Assembly: GCF_032854445.1 (NCBI RefSeq)
Contig: NC_088300.1
Span: 35,755,608 to 35,819,607 of the forward strand
Direction of reading: 5' to 3'
Source of the DNA: Liolophura sinensis
Taxonomy: Eukaryota; Mollusca; Polyplacophora; Chitonida; Chitonidae
Length of the DNA: 64,000 nt
Shown: positions 18,276-62,929 of the stretch, one piece after another
Layout: every line of letters begins with the position of its first letter
Numbering within the stretch: the stretch's first letter is position 1
Made by a program: the position numbers and the translations under genes
Notes under the pieces: generated by a model
Seen by the model: only the letters and a program-made list of their open reading frames with translations
Database searches by the model: none
What the model was told of the DNA's origin: nothing

Positions 18276-20270
18276 TTTGTCAGCCTCGATCTGTCTCTTG
18301 CTTGGTTAGCTTCTCTCCAACGTGTCGGAAATACAGTCAGCGACGTTTCGAGCCTCCACACAGAGAAGAGTTACGTATCAATCTTGCTTGTCAAATAAAC
18401 CTAGCTGATAACACTATCGATTTCAACAGGTTATATCATGACATTATTCCGCAACACAAGAATCGTATTTATTAGATTTTATAATCTCTCAATATTCACA
18501 ACTGTGTCACATTATGTGATATGAAGTTTATATTTTATTATTAATATATCCCCACCCTTAGGCTGTCTTGACATTCTACCTCCACGGCCTTATCTTCATC
18601 ATGTATGTCCGTGAATCCCTTTATAAGAAAAACGTACGGTAGCTATGTTCTTTAATTTGCGCCAGCAGGCTTTCTTTACTAGTGTTTTATCATAAACAGG
18701 TGGTTATCCCTTTCTGTAAGTTAGCATGCAAATAAGGCGTTAACGCTCTTTCGATCATCGCAGTTTCAACAGTTGCAGAAAACTTTTTCTTGCATCGAGC
18801 ACGTCAGGTGAGATCTATTTTGGGGCTCTCCACACCCGAAATATGTAATCCTATATGTAGGCTTGGGGTTTTATGTTGTATTGGTTCTTAACAATTTTTC
18901 AGTCATAGGACAACAAGGAGCAGTCATTAGGTAGATGTGTATACATATACTGTGTCTTCTTGTCGCAAGGGAAGTCCATGCCACCAAACTACTGCCAGTG
19001 TTGAAGTATCATGCCAAAGACAACATACAAGTCACTCTGTATGACCCAACCCTACTTCGAGGCAGATGCTCCAACTATTTGGACACAAAAACTGTCTCCA
19101 AACATGAAAGGTGACAATTAATGACATTATGTTTTTCAAGGTCCTCGCACTCAGCTGTGTTGGTGTGTGCATAGCGGGGTGGGGTGTGGGATGTGGGGTG
19201 GGGGAAGTCACTTCTAGCTCTGGTAATGGTATGGCATTGACAGGTAATGGTATGGCATTGACAGGTAATGGTGTGGTATTGACAGGTAATGATATTGTAT
19301 TGACAAGTACTGGTCTTAGTACTTGAAGCTCTATTCCATAGAGGGTGGATATATCAGAATTTTCATGCATGTTGAGTCACGATAGCGTTTTCGTGTTCTC
19401 CTATAAATATCAACAGACTAAAAATGTCTGAACACAGATGCTCCAGCCACTACACCATTATAAGCCTATTGTGTCCTGATTTACAATTAACAAAGCAGTC
19501 ATAATTCTGCATCAAATGCACTCGCTACGGTGACATACACATCTTCACTATATGCTCTTTAGCCACACTTAAGACAATATATGCCTGTGTAACCAGGTTC
19601 CTGTTATGAGTCCCATTTACTACCACTGTGCTAAAAATTAAAACAAACCCGATCAGCTGAAGTATTCATTCACATTTAATTTGCATAAAGCCTATACAGA
19701 TTAGAAGTTAGTACAATGTATATCTCATACAAACTGGTATAGCTTCACACAAGTGCAACATCCGAGGAAATAACAATTAACTGAAAACGCAACAATGTTG
19801 TCTTCCTTCAATACAAACAGGCCTACAGGTTGTGAAGGCTGATGGGTGAGTGATCAAAATCTCAGACTATTTGGTTATAACACTGGGATGCGGAAATAAT
19901 TTAACAATCCAGTACTAAAGATATCACTTTCACTTGTTCGTGTGAAAATTTATGTTCATGTACAAACACAAACATCTTTTGATAACAGTTCATTGATCTA
20001 GAATGTCTGAAGCAAGTTTTCATGCAGAAATGTTTTGCTTAAATGGTCAACTAAACAACTAATTTGGCTTACGATCAGCTAGCTTAAATGGTAGCCTGAA
20101 ACTAAACACATCATCCAGCTTACAATATGCTAGCTTAAATGTTAGCCCCGAGTATTTCAATATGTACAATATTGACAAGTGACAGAGCTTACTTGTACAT
20201 TACGAGACACATTTAATGGGCTCAGATATGACATTCAAGTCCTTCTCGAATATGTTTAGTACAATACAAT

Positions 20271-20310
<40 letters not shown>

Positions 20311-22785
20311 AAGAGACATGCTTTTCTGACAACAGATCATGATCAATTAGTACATATATGTACATTTGTGGAAAAGCACAAACCAAGCTCTTTTAATGGA
20401 AAAATATGCAGTTGGGTTTTCCTACACTCAAAAAAAAAAAAAATCTTAGGGAACTTATACATGCAGATTTTACATTAACATGCAATACTTGGAGAGAATT
20501 TGTTTCAAGTGCCAACATTAACAATAAAGTCCATGTAATAATATCCATTTCTTTTTTTCGGTAGCATTCAAGTACACAATATAACAACAGTGCTGACAAA
20601 ATAAGTTACTATACAGTTCTTTCCACACAGAATTAAACCAGCGAGCATGCATGTAATTCTTCGGTTCTTGGGTTTATGGGTAGGAAAACTTAACAAAGCC
20701 TTCTGGATCTACAGGCATATCTTGTGAGGTTGTACTTTTTAATTTTTTTTTTTTTACAGTAAATCATCTAACAGTTAAAGGGTTTTTTTTTTTTTTTATC
20801 AAATAAGCAACCGGTGTACTAACTAGGTGAAAAATTGTGAAATGTTCTGGGATGTACAGGTGATGCAATGTCGACTACCAGCAACTATTGTTGTTATGAC
20901 TATCAGTACATTAAACCTTTGACTGCACTATGAAACCTGATCCTGCTTATGGAAACCTCACATCTAAAAGTGATCCAGAGACACACATTGCATTTACCTT
21001 TAAATGTATTTACATAATATTAAAGGGAAGGCTATTCAACTCAGTAAGGTAAACATGAGTCTTAGGGAGAAGCTTTTAACAGAAAATAAAATAACCAGTT
21101 GTGTATTTGAGCTTGTAGAAGTGTACAATTTCAGACCACCTTTAGTTTGAAAAGGTGTCTTTATGCTTGGAAACCTCACCAACTAGGAATTTGAATTTCT
21201 CACTTACTTGATAAATTTATCCAAATTCTTATCAAATTCAGACCTTAAAACCTCTGAGAATACAAACTTAGTAACACAATTAGGATCGATGTACTGAGAA
21301 CCACAGCCATTTATGACTGTCTTCAACAATGTTTTAAAGCACTGATCATCCTCGGTTTTATTGTTTTGTGCTTTTGAACAGGATCATAACTGTTCATGAA
21401 AGAGATGCCAGTGCATGTTTTGATGCAAAATTTCTAACTAAAAAAACTAACATGGGTAGCACTGAAGTAACTGGGTTTCATCAAGCACTTTTATATCATA
21501 AATGCACCATACTTCTTTACGTCTGCGAGAGATGACAGCACATTTTATAAATGCATTCCGTTTCAGAATGTAACATGTAACAATAAGGACTCAAACTGGC
21601 CTTTCATTTCCAACTAGTTCTGACCTCTCAACAGCAGACTCCAATGTTAAGTTTTCCTAATGAACTAATTATCTTGCACATATCCAATGGCACCTGCAAG
21701 TGATTTATACCATTCTTTCCATATTGAAGGGTTTCCTACAACCATGTTTACTGTTTCACTCATCGAATTGTAAATTTCTGGTTAACTGACATTCAGTGGG
21801 CTTTCTATAAGTACACAAACAACAAAATTCATTCATTCAGAAAGAACAATTTTTGCCATTTTCAACTAAACTTTCAACCTTGATACAAATCACTTCAGTT
21901 ACAAAAGATCTGACTTTAAAGAGTCAGACTGCTTCCCGTCTGCACATTTCAAAATATTTGTTTTAAGTCAGCATCCATTACAAATGAGTTCTAGCCAGGC
22001 TATACTTCCATATGAGCTCATATATTCTCATAATCACCTAGAACTCTGCAAATGTCCAACCACTTTTATTTCTTTTTAGTTGCTTCCTCAAATCAGAATA
22101 AACTCTGTCTGGTTTCTCCTAAGAGCACCATATGCACCATCACAGGCCAACTTTCTGGTTTCCTTACCACCCGCCAGCCATTTCAGTCCTTCAAGCAAGC
22201 TTTCTGGTTTCCTTACCACCCGCCAGCCATTTCAGTCCTTCAAGCAAGCTTTCTGGTTTCCTTACCACCCGCCAGCCATTTCAGTCCTTCAAGCAAGCTT
22301 TCTGGTTTCCTTACCACCCGCCAGCCATTTCAGTCCTTCACGCAAGCTTTCTGGTTTCCTTACCACCAGCCAGCCATTTCAGTCCTTCATGCAGAGCAAA
22401 TCCCCACCTCTGACAATCAGTCTTCACAACAGCACATTACAGGTTTACTGATACAGCTTCTCTTAAGCAAATTTTTTCATTGAATGACTAGGTTTGTTCC
22501 ACAAAAGCACTATGAACAGCTCAGCACGGGCCACATTCCTGATTTTAAAGTGGCATCTTTTCCAAAGGCTTTCAATCAAAACTTTTCACAAGATGTCTCT
22601 GCACCATCACTGTTTACTCTTTTTCTCAGACCTTGGCTCCAATAATCCACACATATGGTAATGGAAGCTTCTATTACTATACAAAAATTATAGTCATCTT
22701 CTTCACAGCTCTTCTCGGTTCAGACTTAATACTGGCATTCCGCAAAAAACCATCTACTTAAATAAGAAACTGAAGAGTTCCACTC
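18276..22785. other. Region between TEX261 5' end and DDB1 stop codon
   Basis: Contains the TEX261 promoter side, a decayed SINE-B fragment (about 18865-18990), a 21-bp repeat (GGTAATGGTATGGCATTGAC type, five copies, 19221-19312), a 30-base A run at 20274-20303, and probably a long DDB1 3' UTR. On the minus strand AATAAA hexamers occur near 22065 and 21357, either of which could end DDB1. A donor-like CACGTCAG|GTGAGA on the plus strand near 18808 could mark a 5' UTR exon, but no coding exon follows that I recognise. Confidence 0.5.
22151..22395. repeat. 49-bp tandem repeat, 5 copies, in probable DDB1 3' UTR
   Basis: The unit contains CTGGTTTCCTTACCACC and CAGCCATTTCAGTCCTTC. Copies are nearly identical, so the expansion is recent. 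It lies about 400-630 bp past the DDB1 stop codon, upstream of or overlapping the candidate poly(A) signals. Confidence 0.9.
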
Positions 22786-46533
<23,748 letters not shown>

Positions 46534-47959
46534 TGTGATAAACTGTTAATGTGGGAAAACTGCGAAAACAAAATATTTTAGTGCCTTTCACGAGAAATGG
46601 CGTTTACTGTGAAGTGCGCATGCTTGGCGCGAACTTTTCTTTGATTTCCTCTGAGAGTTACTTCCCCATGTACCCGCTGTCCCCACTAATACTGGCCAGC
46701 TAGTGGCGAGGCTCGTGCACGATTTAGTTAATAATAAGAAAATGACCTTAAGTTAGTTTAAACTGATAAATTATTCAGTTGGCTAAGAGTTAATCTATGG
46801 CATTTTGAATGTTCCGATGTAAACCCTTTCCAAGTTTCTAAAATGACATATTTTCATAGTTTTGACATCAGATGAAAACCGGCCATAGTTTGTCTAAGAT
46901 TTTATTAGATAGGCCTATTTGTAGATCCATTGATTACAGTTTTTTTTTTTGGAAAGCGTTACACATCCACTCTACGCTTTGTGTTCTTTGTGGTGATTTA
47001 TACGCCAATATATATGTACTTACAGAGTTGGGGGGGAAATTATCAAGTGTTCGGGGCCTCCGTGGCCGAGGTGGTCAGAATGCTTGTTAGTGGTTTGTTG
47101 TTCTTATTTGGAGCGGGTTACGCTGATATGTTGCTGGTGTTAGTTTATTTTCAAATACATTGTTTGATGCATCATTGCTATGATTTTGAATGAATAGTAG
47201 GAGATGTATGTAGCGTTGTTTACCTATTTCCATGAAACCTGATTCTTCCCAGAGTGCTAGGTTAGAAACAGCGTTAAGACAGTGATAACACGCAGCGCGT
47301 CCTTGTGGATACTTTCTGTGGTGCCGGTAGACCTATATATCGGACCTGTAGTGATATTGTAGCAAGCTTTATCTGCATATTCCATTGGTGATAAAACATT
47401 ATACATAGTATCTAAGCATTTTCTACTCAGACGATATTTAAGAACTCTGCACATCGTCCTGTATAATTTTTCTTAACAGTGCCTATACAAGTTTGCCCAT
47501 TTAATCAGTTTAGTGGAAGGTTTAAGAATTACCCCGACAAACACGTCAATTTCTGTCCGCGGGTTGCGTTCCACATTGCTACTATTGGGCTAACGTTCCG
47601 GCCCGCAGCATTCGCGCGTGATTTGCGACCCGCGGTCCACGAGACGAGATGTTCTCAACCGGCTTCCATAAAAAAGACTCAACTTTATTGGCATGTGCCT
47701 GACATGATGAAAAAATTAGAGTACCGGTAGTTTAGGTTTCTTAGCTGTGTAAATCTGTATCCAAGTTTTATCAAGTCTTCTGGTTTCCTAAAATGTAATT
47801 AATCTTGGCGTGTCCTGCTAATGATTATTAGCATGAGATAAACAAGAACATCTTAATATTGTTTTAGAATTGCTTTAATAATCACAGATTAAGATGTTTC
47901 ACAACTACATATATAGGTAATTGGGTATATTAAAGCTAACCGCAAGGTTTACCGTCCAC

Positions 47960-48200
47960 TGTTACAAGCCCGCGAGGTGCCCGCCGTGGCGATACCTGTT
48001 AGACCCAGGGGTAGCGTGCAAGAGCCCAGTTGGTACAAGCACAGTAATTACCCACGTTTTCCCTGTAATGCCCGACACAGGCCCAGTGGGACAGCCCACA
48101 CCGGCTTTGGGCCAGGGAGCAAAACGAGCAGGCCCGATGTGGGTGCCCACTGTGGGCCCCTTGTGGGTGAAGAGGGTCTACCCGCATTGGCAAACCCTCT
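47960..48200. repeat. GC-rich block with repeated GGGCCC/GTGGG motifs
   Basis: Markedly richer in G+C than the flanks. It contains overlapping near-palindromes such as GTGGGTGCCCACTGTGGGCC. It looks like a dispersed repeat, and similar GGGCCC-rich repeats occur in bivalves to my recollection. No second copy in the window. Confidence 0.4.
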
Positions 48201-48669
48201 GTTAACGGTAAAACAGTAACCGGTAAGTGAACATGAACATCCCGTAGGCTTATTGTCACCAAGAACCCAAATTTTTTTTACCACTTTAGTTATCACTTCG
48301 CTGGGAGTTGATACTTCATATACTTTGCTCGAGATTTTGCCTCCATTTCACATCGACTCAGTTTGGACACTGGACAGTAATATATAGCCTACGTGATCTT
48401 TATTTATAGTCCTCTGATATCCATGGTCACTAAGCAACCATGATACATCGCTAAACGATTGCTTTCATTGGTTGGTGTTTAGCGTGGTATATTCAGTAAA
48501 TAGATCACTGATACAATTATAATAGAGACCTTTAGTCAGAAATCACAAGTTTACAACGTGTAACTTCAAAGTACATTAAGTTTACCTATTCCAGTTTGAA
48601 GTTACATGCTGAACTTATAACTTCGTATAAGTGAAATATTCTTGAGTTCGGCGTATACCACCAATCAAA

Positions 48670-48712
<43 letters not shown>

Positions 48713-48917
48713 ATCCAATCCAGCTCAATGTGAGTGTACATGTCATGTCGCTGGAAGGAACGTGATCCCAAACAAAATTCATGTTGGATTACTTAAATGA
48801 CATGAATCGACTCTTTATTAACACTCCTGGATCGGGTCATACCAAAGATTTAAGAAATGGTGATGGTTGCAGCCTCACTTACAGGGCTCAGCAATGAGAG
48901 ATCAGAGTAACGAAACA

Positions 48918-49065
48918 GGGGCCACTTTCACAAAACTTGGTAAGTCATATTTCTCAAAACTTTTTTCGTAAAAGACGTTGTCAGGGTTATAGTGCCATAA
49001 GGCCACGTCATTTACGAGAAAAGTTACGATAAAATTGATTTACGAAGTTTTGCAACTGGTTGGCC
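48918..49065. mobile_element. Decayed small TIR element (MITE-2), copy 1
   Basis: GGCCACTTTCACAAAACTTG at the left and an inverted relative (GATTTACGAAGTTTTGCAAC...GGCC) at the right. The interior shares CGTAAAAGACGTTGTC with the copy near 58880. Confidence 0.65.
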
Positions 49066-50171
49066 TGGTGTCAGGATATAATGTGACCGCATGGATGTGG
49101 TGTCATGCCTGGTGTCTTCGGTATGTTGCTTCAGTGGCCCCATGCAGCACTTAAACTTGGTGATATGGACTCGCCGCAAAAAGACAGAGCACACGTACAC
49201 ATACCTAATGACTCCTAGTCGTCATATGATGATGGGGATAGGAATTTTCCAAACCTCCTTTTATTTATTTGATTGGTGTTCAGTATGCATTGTGCTCAAG
49301 AAGTTTTCACTTATATGAATACGATCAGTCATGAGCGGAGTAAACCGGAGCTACCGGAGTAATCGATTCCTCGACTTATAAAGCCGCAGTCAGTCGAAAT
49401 TTTCTGTCCGAATCCAGAACTGAATAATTACCTTCCGTGTCTGTATGCATCATGTAATATATATATTTTTTGTCTGTTCTTTAGCGCCATATTCAAGAAC
49501 TTTTCCCTAATATAATATTACAATGCATGATTTCATTTTGCATGATACACACTTGTTATACTAGATATATGGCCCTGTACAGAAACCCCATGTATATATA
49601 TTTTAATATTTTTGCATGTGTAGATAAGATAATATACTACACGTGTTGATGTCTGGCACCGAACTAAACATGTGCACGCGTCTATGCAATCGTCTATGCA
49701 ATCTGGTACAGAAACTATAGATCCAATGTAGGGAATACTACGACTATATACTATAAGTTCCTGACAAACTTACTCCATCACAAGGCCGCAGTCGAAAATG
49801 AAGGGATTCGGACATTTCAGTATACTGTTACTCCAGAGCGGGCTATATGTTAATATGATATACCTGTACTTCATGCATATCACAAATGATAAAAGGCAAA
49901 ATATGTATGGCATAGGACAGCATTAATTGACAGAAAAACACCGAAATAATTCAAATTTCAAATTCACCAGACAAGCCACTCATTTTTCTCGTGCTCTTGT
50001 TATGACGTCATATATGTATATATATATATATGGATGGCACGTTTTGCTTATTTGCATTCGTCTTCATATAATTGGACTACATACTGATAAAATTTATTTA
50101 TATAGTTTGTAAGGGGTCTTTTTATAACAAACATGGTACATGTACGTAACATGCATTTCAATTTATATGTA

Positions 50172-51704
50172 TACTATCCAAAAAAAGAAACGCATAACCC
50201 GGGTTTTTGCGGAGGTGATGCAGTCTTTTCAATTATGCATAACTAAATAAGAATTGCTATTCTGCAAATATTTTTTTACACAGATTAAGGAAGGGTCCAT
50301 ATCTAGACGACAAGGCCATCAACTTGAGGTAAGACACTCACAATGAGTCTCCCACTTGAGTGGAATGTCCGTATATGTTGTGACCACCACGGGCACGAAT
50401 AACAGTTCTGACACGCCTTGTCATGGACTGGATGAGACGCTGGATAGAGGCCTGGGGAATGTTCTGCCACTCCTCCTGCAAACATGCAACTTGCTCTTGA
50501 AGCGTTTGGGGTTGAGGTTGACGTTGGCGTAGACGTCGATCCAGTTCATCCCACAGATGCTCAATTGGGTTAAGATCCGGGGAACGGGACGGCCAGGGTA
50601 GCACATTTACATTGTTTTCGGCGAGGAAGTCCCTTGTGACACGTGTCGTGTGCGGTCTGGCGTTGTCCTGCTGGAACAACTCCCGCTGAATGTCAATGAC
50701 AGGTAAGAGGTGTGGCTGCAGGATGGTGTCTCGGTAGCGTACGGCCGTAAGATTTCCCTGAACGTGGACAAGATTTGTACGACCAGTATACGATATTGCT
50801 GCCCACATCATCACACTCCCTCCACCAAATCTGTCCACTTGGCGTACGCAGTTAGGGGCATAACGTTCGTGAGCACGTCTGTAAACCCGGTTTCTACCAT
50901 TACGTCTCTGCAGTAGGAATCTGGACTCATCACTGAAGCAAATGCGTCGCCAGTTGCGTAGATTCCATGCAGTTACGTTGTTACACCATCGGAGGCGATT
51001 GGCGCGATGGTGAGGACGCAGCACGATCCCAACATAGGGCCTCCTGGCTCTCAGTCCATGTTCCCTCAGCCTGTTCCGCACTGTCTGACCTGATATCCTC
51101 CTCAGTCCCGGTATGCTGGCTGCTGTGCTTTCAGCTGTAGCACAACGGTCACGCAAATGGAGGACCCTTATGTAGCGATCTTGGGCTGCTGTAGTGACAC
51201 GTGGTCGACCTGAACGCCGACGGTCATTTGTTGTCCCAGTATTGTTGTAGCGGGCAGCAAGCCGTGAAATCGTGCTCTGGCTGACGTGTAGACGCCTAGA
51301 AATGGACGATTGGGACTCTCCAGCTTGAAGTCTTCCAAAGGCAATATTTCTTGTGACAGTGTCAAGACGTGGCATGTTGAATCAGCTTGAAAACACCACT
51401 TGAAAGACGCCGATTTCCGGCCCGAAGTTTCGGTTTTATAGTCACACACTGCATGCTTTCCATGCGTAAGTTCGGCGTGTAAGACTGCACGTGATGCAGT
51501 GTGGTGCTGTATTTTTTACTTCTTCCAAAAATGGCCTCCAAACTCAACATTTTCAACCAAGAAATGTTTTCAGGAATAAAATGTGTGCTAACTGTGACTA
51601 TTAACAATATTAAAACACATTTTGCTCATGAAATGAAGACAAAATGTATTTATTTCATTTTAAAATAAAACAAAACACCTATGCGTTTCTTTTTTTGGAT
51701 AGTA
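50172..51704 (-). mobile_element. Intact Tc1-like DNA transposon
   Basis: 1533 bp. The termini are perfect inverted repeats, TACTATCCAAAAAAAGAAAC then GCATA (25 bp), flanked by TA on both sides (50170-50171 and 51705-51706), the target duplication of Tc1/mariner elements. It encodes one full transposase on the minus strand. Perfect TIRs and an unbroken frame indicate recent insertion. Confidence 0.95.
50338..51375 (-). CDS. Tc1-family transposase, 345 aa
   Basis: The N-terminal half has two helix-turn-helix regions (residues about 5-50, QSSISRRLHVSQSTISRL, and about 60-115) separated by a GRPR motif (RRRSGRPR) as in Tc1 proteins. The DDE catalytic core is present: FSDESRF, then QQDNARPH, then SPDLNPIEHLWDEL, with 34 residues between second D and E (DD34E). 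The GGGSVMMWAAI motif is also intact. It would cut and paste the element by binding the 25-bp TIRs. The length is normal for the family and there is no frameshift or stop. The first ATG gives the expected Tc1 N-terminus. Confidence 0.95.
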   Translation of the reverse strand: MPRLDTVTRNIAFGRLQAGESQSSISRRLHVSQSTISRLAARYNNTGTTNDRRRSGRPRVTTAAQDRYIRVLHLRDRCATAESTAASIPGLRRISGQTVRNRLREHGLRARRPYVGIVLRPHHRANRLRWCNNVTAWNLRNWRRICFSDESRFLLQRRNGRNRVYRRAHERYAPNCVRQVDRFGGGSVMMWAAISYTGRTNLVHVQGNLTAVRYRDTILQPHLLPVIDIQRELFQQDNARPHTTRVTRDFLAENNVNVLPWPSRSPDLNPIEHLWDELDRRLRQRQPQPQTLQEQVACLQEEWQNIPQASIQRLIQSMTRRVRTVIRARGGHNIYGHSTQVGDSL

Positions 51705-51879
51705 TATATGTTTGACGGAATCTCCGGACAGGCGGGAACATTCCAGAACAACCCAAGATCAGGAAATCAAAATGATCGGTCACAATCCGTACATGTTTGT
51801 AAGAATGAAGTAAAGCTATAATACATGGGATATCAGCCTTCCCAACGGTAAAATAAGTGACAACAGTGCAATAACAATG

Positions 51880-52100
51880 TGGCCTCCGTGGTTAGCGTGC
51901 CAGCGCGGCGCAATGATCCAGAAGCCTCTCACCAATGAGGTCGCTGTGAGTTCAAATCCAGGTCATACTGGCTTCTTCTCCGGCCGTACGTAGGAAGGTC
52001 TGCAACAACCTGCGGATAGTTGTGGGTTCCACCCTGCAAAATGTCCTTCGCCGTCCTATAGGTGAAATATTTTTGAGTACAATGGAATAAATTAATAAAT
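51880..52100 (+). mobile_element. SINE-A, near full-length copy with tRNA-like head
   Basis: Starts GGCCTCCGTGGTTAGCG, with a B-box-like GAGTTCAAATCC at about 51950. Then the common body (CCGGCCGTACGTAGGAAGGT) and an AAAT-type tail. The A-box region has lost about 9 bases compared with the expected tRNA form. AATAACAA on both sides may be the target duplication. Confidence 0.8.
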
Positions 52101-52948
52101 ATAATAACAAAACACAAGTATCCGTGGCCCTGGCTTTAATAATCACGCGATGACCGTAGTGCACGCAGTTTTTGTCACATCAAAGATTAGTAACTGTTGC
52201 CTTGCATATGTTCACAAAGGCTCCACAACAATTATCAGAACCCATGAATGAGCTGATTTCCTTGTTTTTCGTCTCCTTTTAGGCCCGTAATCAAGTGTGC
52301 ACCCAAGAACGATATCTGATCCCGAGTTCTGTACACGGAACCCAGATGTGAATGGTCTGAAGCTTATTGCTTATAACCATGTAGTCTTGTCACACGATTT
52401 AAAAACATGAAAAAACCGTGATACAGACAGTCTTAACGTAGAATTTCTGTTGTCATGTAAGAGGTAACAAAATCTAGGGAACAATGAGGACTTTCTATCA
52501 GTGAAGTCGAATCTAAATATTTTCCAAATGTTTTAACAAAAAATGAATATATCAAGTGTATATTTAATGTGCTACGCATGAGTGTTTGTAAAAATCTTTA
52601 AAAAAGACATACAATCAAAGAATACAGCGCAAAATTTACCGGAAAATACATTTAACCGTACCATCTTTAAAATGATTAGTAAACCATCAATAAATCATAT
52701 AAAAAGCACTATAAAGTGGATGATGCCGTACATAAAGGCAGAACAACGTTTTGACAGGAAATATTTTCACTCCCATATTACACGGTGTAATACCAACAAC
52801 GATAATGGTGCAATGGACAACAAATCAACAATTACACGTTGCAACCATTACACGTTGCAACCACAATCACAACATCAAACCACAACGACAACTATGTCAA
52901 AACATCATCGGGTATGGCTTATTGACCCAAGAGGACAGGCACAGCTCT

Positions 52949-53184
52949 GTGGCCTGTTTCACAAAGCGATTTCGGGCTTTAGTCTAAAAGTGTAAACCAA
53001 ATTAAACTCTTAAATATGTGCATCAAATCGATGAAATTTTGACCGTTGATTCTATGATGTGGTAGCACAATTTCAGCGAAGTTTGAGCATCCAGCATCAA
53101 ATATTTAAGAAGATGCAAAAAAAAATATATAAGAAGATGTAAGTTTTGACCTTTAACCCAAAATGATTTTGTGAAACAGGCCAC
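52949..53184. mobile_element. Small TIR element (MITE-3)
   Basis: 236 bp bounded by GTGGCCTGTTTCACAAA and its exact inverse TTTGTGAAACAGGCCAC. No coding capacity. Confidence 0.85.
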
Positions 53185-54255
53185 TGTGTATTAACCTTGT
53201 ATACAAATAAAGCAACAAAGGTGTCTTGGTATGTGAAGCAAAATTAACCACATAAAAATATTCAGCCTTTTCTACAAAGATGCTCAAGAAAAAATAGTAG
53301 ATCATCTATCCAAATATTTAGAAGAATCCATAAATTATGTCATGTAACTATACGAACTATTGTCCCGTTGTTTCACAAAGCGTTACGTATACTAGATCTG
53401 ATATCTGTTTCATTCTTTCCAGCTTAGCTTTCAGAAATAAGGTTAATGCTGAAGCTAATCTGAGAACATGGCTAACCGATGTCAGAGTTATACGTATACA
53501 TAAGTTACTTCTCAGGGGCGGTAAACCCCATGCACAAGTTCAAACGAAGAGTCAAGTAGAAATTAGGGCTTTGGTAAATTAAGTTTTCTTATGCAAGTAA
53601 CAGAAAAGTAAAGCATGAACACAACCAGTTTCATGTAATATTGATAATAGCTATAACATATTTTTACACAATCCAGACACAAGGAGGCCAAAGTTCAGTA
53701 TGTGCAACAAGAGCCGAATTTATATTTCTTTTTAAATGGATGGTCAAGAAACATCCTTCCAGCAAGTTTCTTGTCTAAAATTGTCAAGTTTAGCACTCGA
53801 ATAGGTAAAAATGCAAATAAAGAGTTAAAATTTTCAAACATTGATAAACTATAAATGTTTTATTCCCGGTAATTAAAATGACTAAAATTTATACCAAGAA
53901 GAAAGTCTTCCATGAGATTTCCATGGGCTAATAACGAAAAAGATGCTTCTGGGGCACCGTCTTATAAAGCTGTCGCCATGCTACGTCAAGCTAATTTACC
54001 ATGGTAACTGTATGTTACCATGGCGCATAATGCAGCTGCTTCGTAAGACGGGCCTTTGGAGTCTGACTTTTTGCGGAAGGTTCAATGCTATATAGTCTAG
54101 TCTGTTAAGATACACAACTCTGGAGCTCAGTGCGACTAAATCACTGGGAATGTTATTTTGATATCGGAATCCTTTCAGCTGTAGATTGTCTCCATGTCCG
54201 CCTATCACCACATCGATGGCAGCCAAACCGACGTTTTCAAAGTTTTGTCACAAGA

Positions 54256-62410
<8,155 letters not shown>

Positions 62411-62929
62411 CTGTTGAAAAGAAATTATCATCATTTTGATACAAAATCATATAGTTTATATAAAACTTCCGAACAGAAAAATGATATCGAGAAATATGCG
62501 CTCTGTGGACATTGTCCATGATGCCATGTTTTAACTGTATTATAACATACAATAATACAAGCTAAATAATTTACAAATAACTCCAGGAATAGGGGGTATG
62601 GCTTAACACTGAAAGGAAAAATTACGACACCAACTGAAATATGGTTGTGATCGCTAATAAAAAGAAACAAAACTAGAACATGGTCTTAATTTAATATTGG
62701 AGCAGTCCAGTCTTGAACTAGTACTGAAAATAAATTAAGATCAAACTCTGTTAAGTACTATGAATACCTACAACGTCAATGAAGTACTGTAAATGGATAC
62801 GGTCAAAATCATCAAGTATCAATTAACAAGAAAAGCCCAAAAAGCCAAATAAATGTGTCCTCCATCAAGTAAAGTCAACCTCCACAATGTATTGTTTATG
62901 AACAATGTCAATCTCCACCCAGTACTGGA

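Larger units (their letters stand above)
46534..50171. other. Intergenic: DDB1 upstream region
   Basis: No gene recognised. It contains a (GTT)n stretch just inside DDB1 (46391-46410), an isolated tRNA-head-like GGGGCCTCCGTGGCCGAGGT at about 47053, a GC-rich repeat-like block at 47960-48200, a SINE-A tail at 48620-48714 with about 12 AAAT units, a decayed MITE-2 at 48918-49065, and a truncated SINE-A at 49258-49370. The DDB1 promoter presumably lies within the first few hundred bases; no TATA box is evident. Confidence 0.55.
51705..54255. other. Intergenic: laminin-G gene 3' side
   Basis: Contains SINE-A at 51880-52100, MITE-3 at 52949-53184, and probably the 3' UTR of the laminin-G gene. 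A minus-strand AATAAA at 53859-53864, about 395 bp past the stop, is a candidate poly(A) signal. The open frame at 52582-52995 is low-complexity and matches nothing I know. Confidence 0.55.

Noticed and set aside
18740-18815. Possible 5' UTR exon ending CACGTCAG|GTGAGA
   Set aside because: Donor resemblance alone; no following coding exon on the plus strand.
47044-47085. Possible tRNA gene starting GGGGCCTCCGTGGCCGAGG
   Set aside because: Only the head resembles a tRNA; no anticodon arm, B box or acceptor stem closes. It is probably a SINE head remnant.
52780-52870. CRISPR-like spacing of ACACGTTGCAACC repeats
   Set aside because: Only two close copies in a eukaryotic intergenic region; a simple tandem duplication.
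52582-52995. 137-aa plus-strand frame
   Set aside because: Low-complexity, rich in N/T/H/Q near its end, overlaps MITE-3, and lacks any recognisable domain or splice support.
53996-54226. 76-aa minus-strand frame after the laminin-G stop
   Set aside because: It lies past the in-frame TAG at 54256-54258 and has no LG features; treated as 3' UTR.
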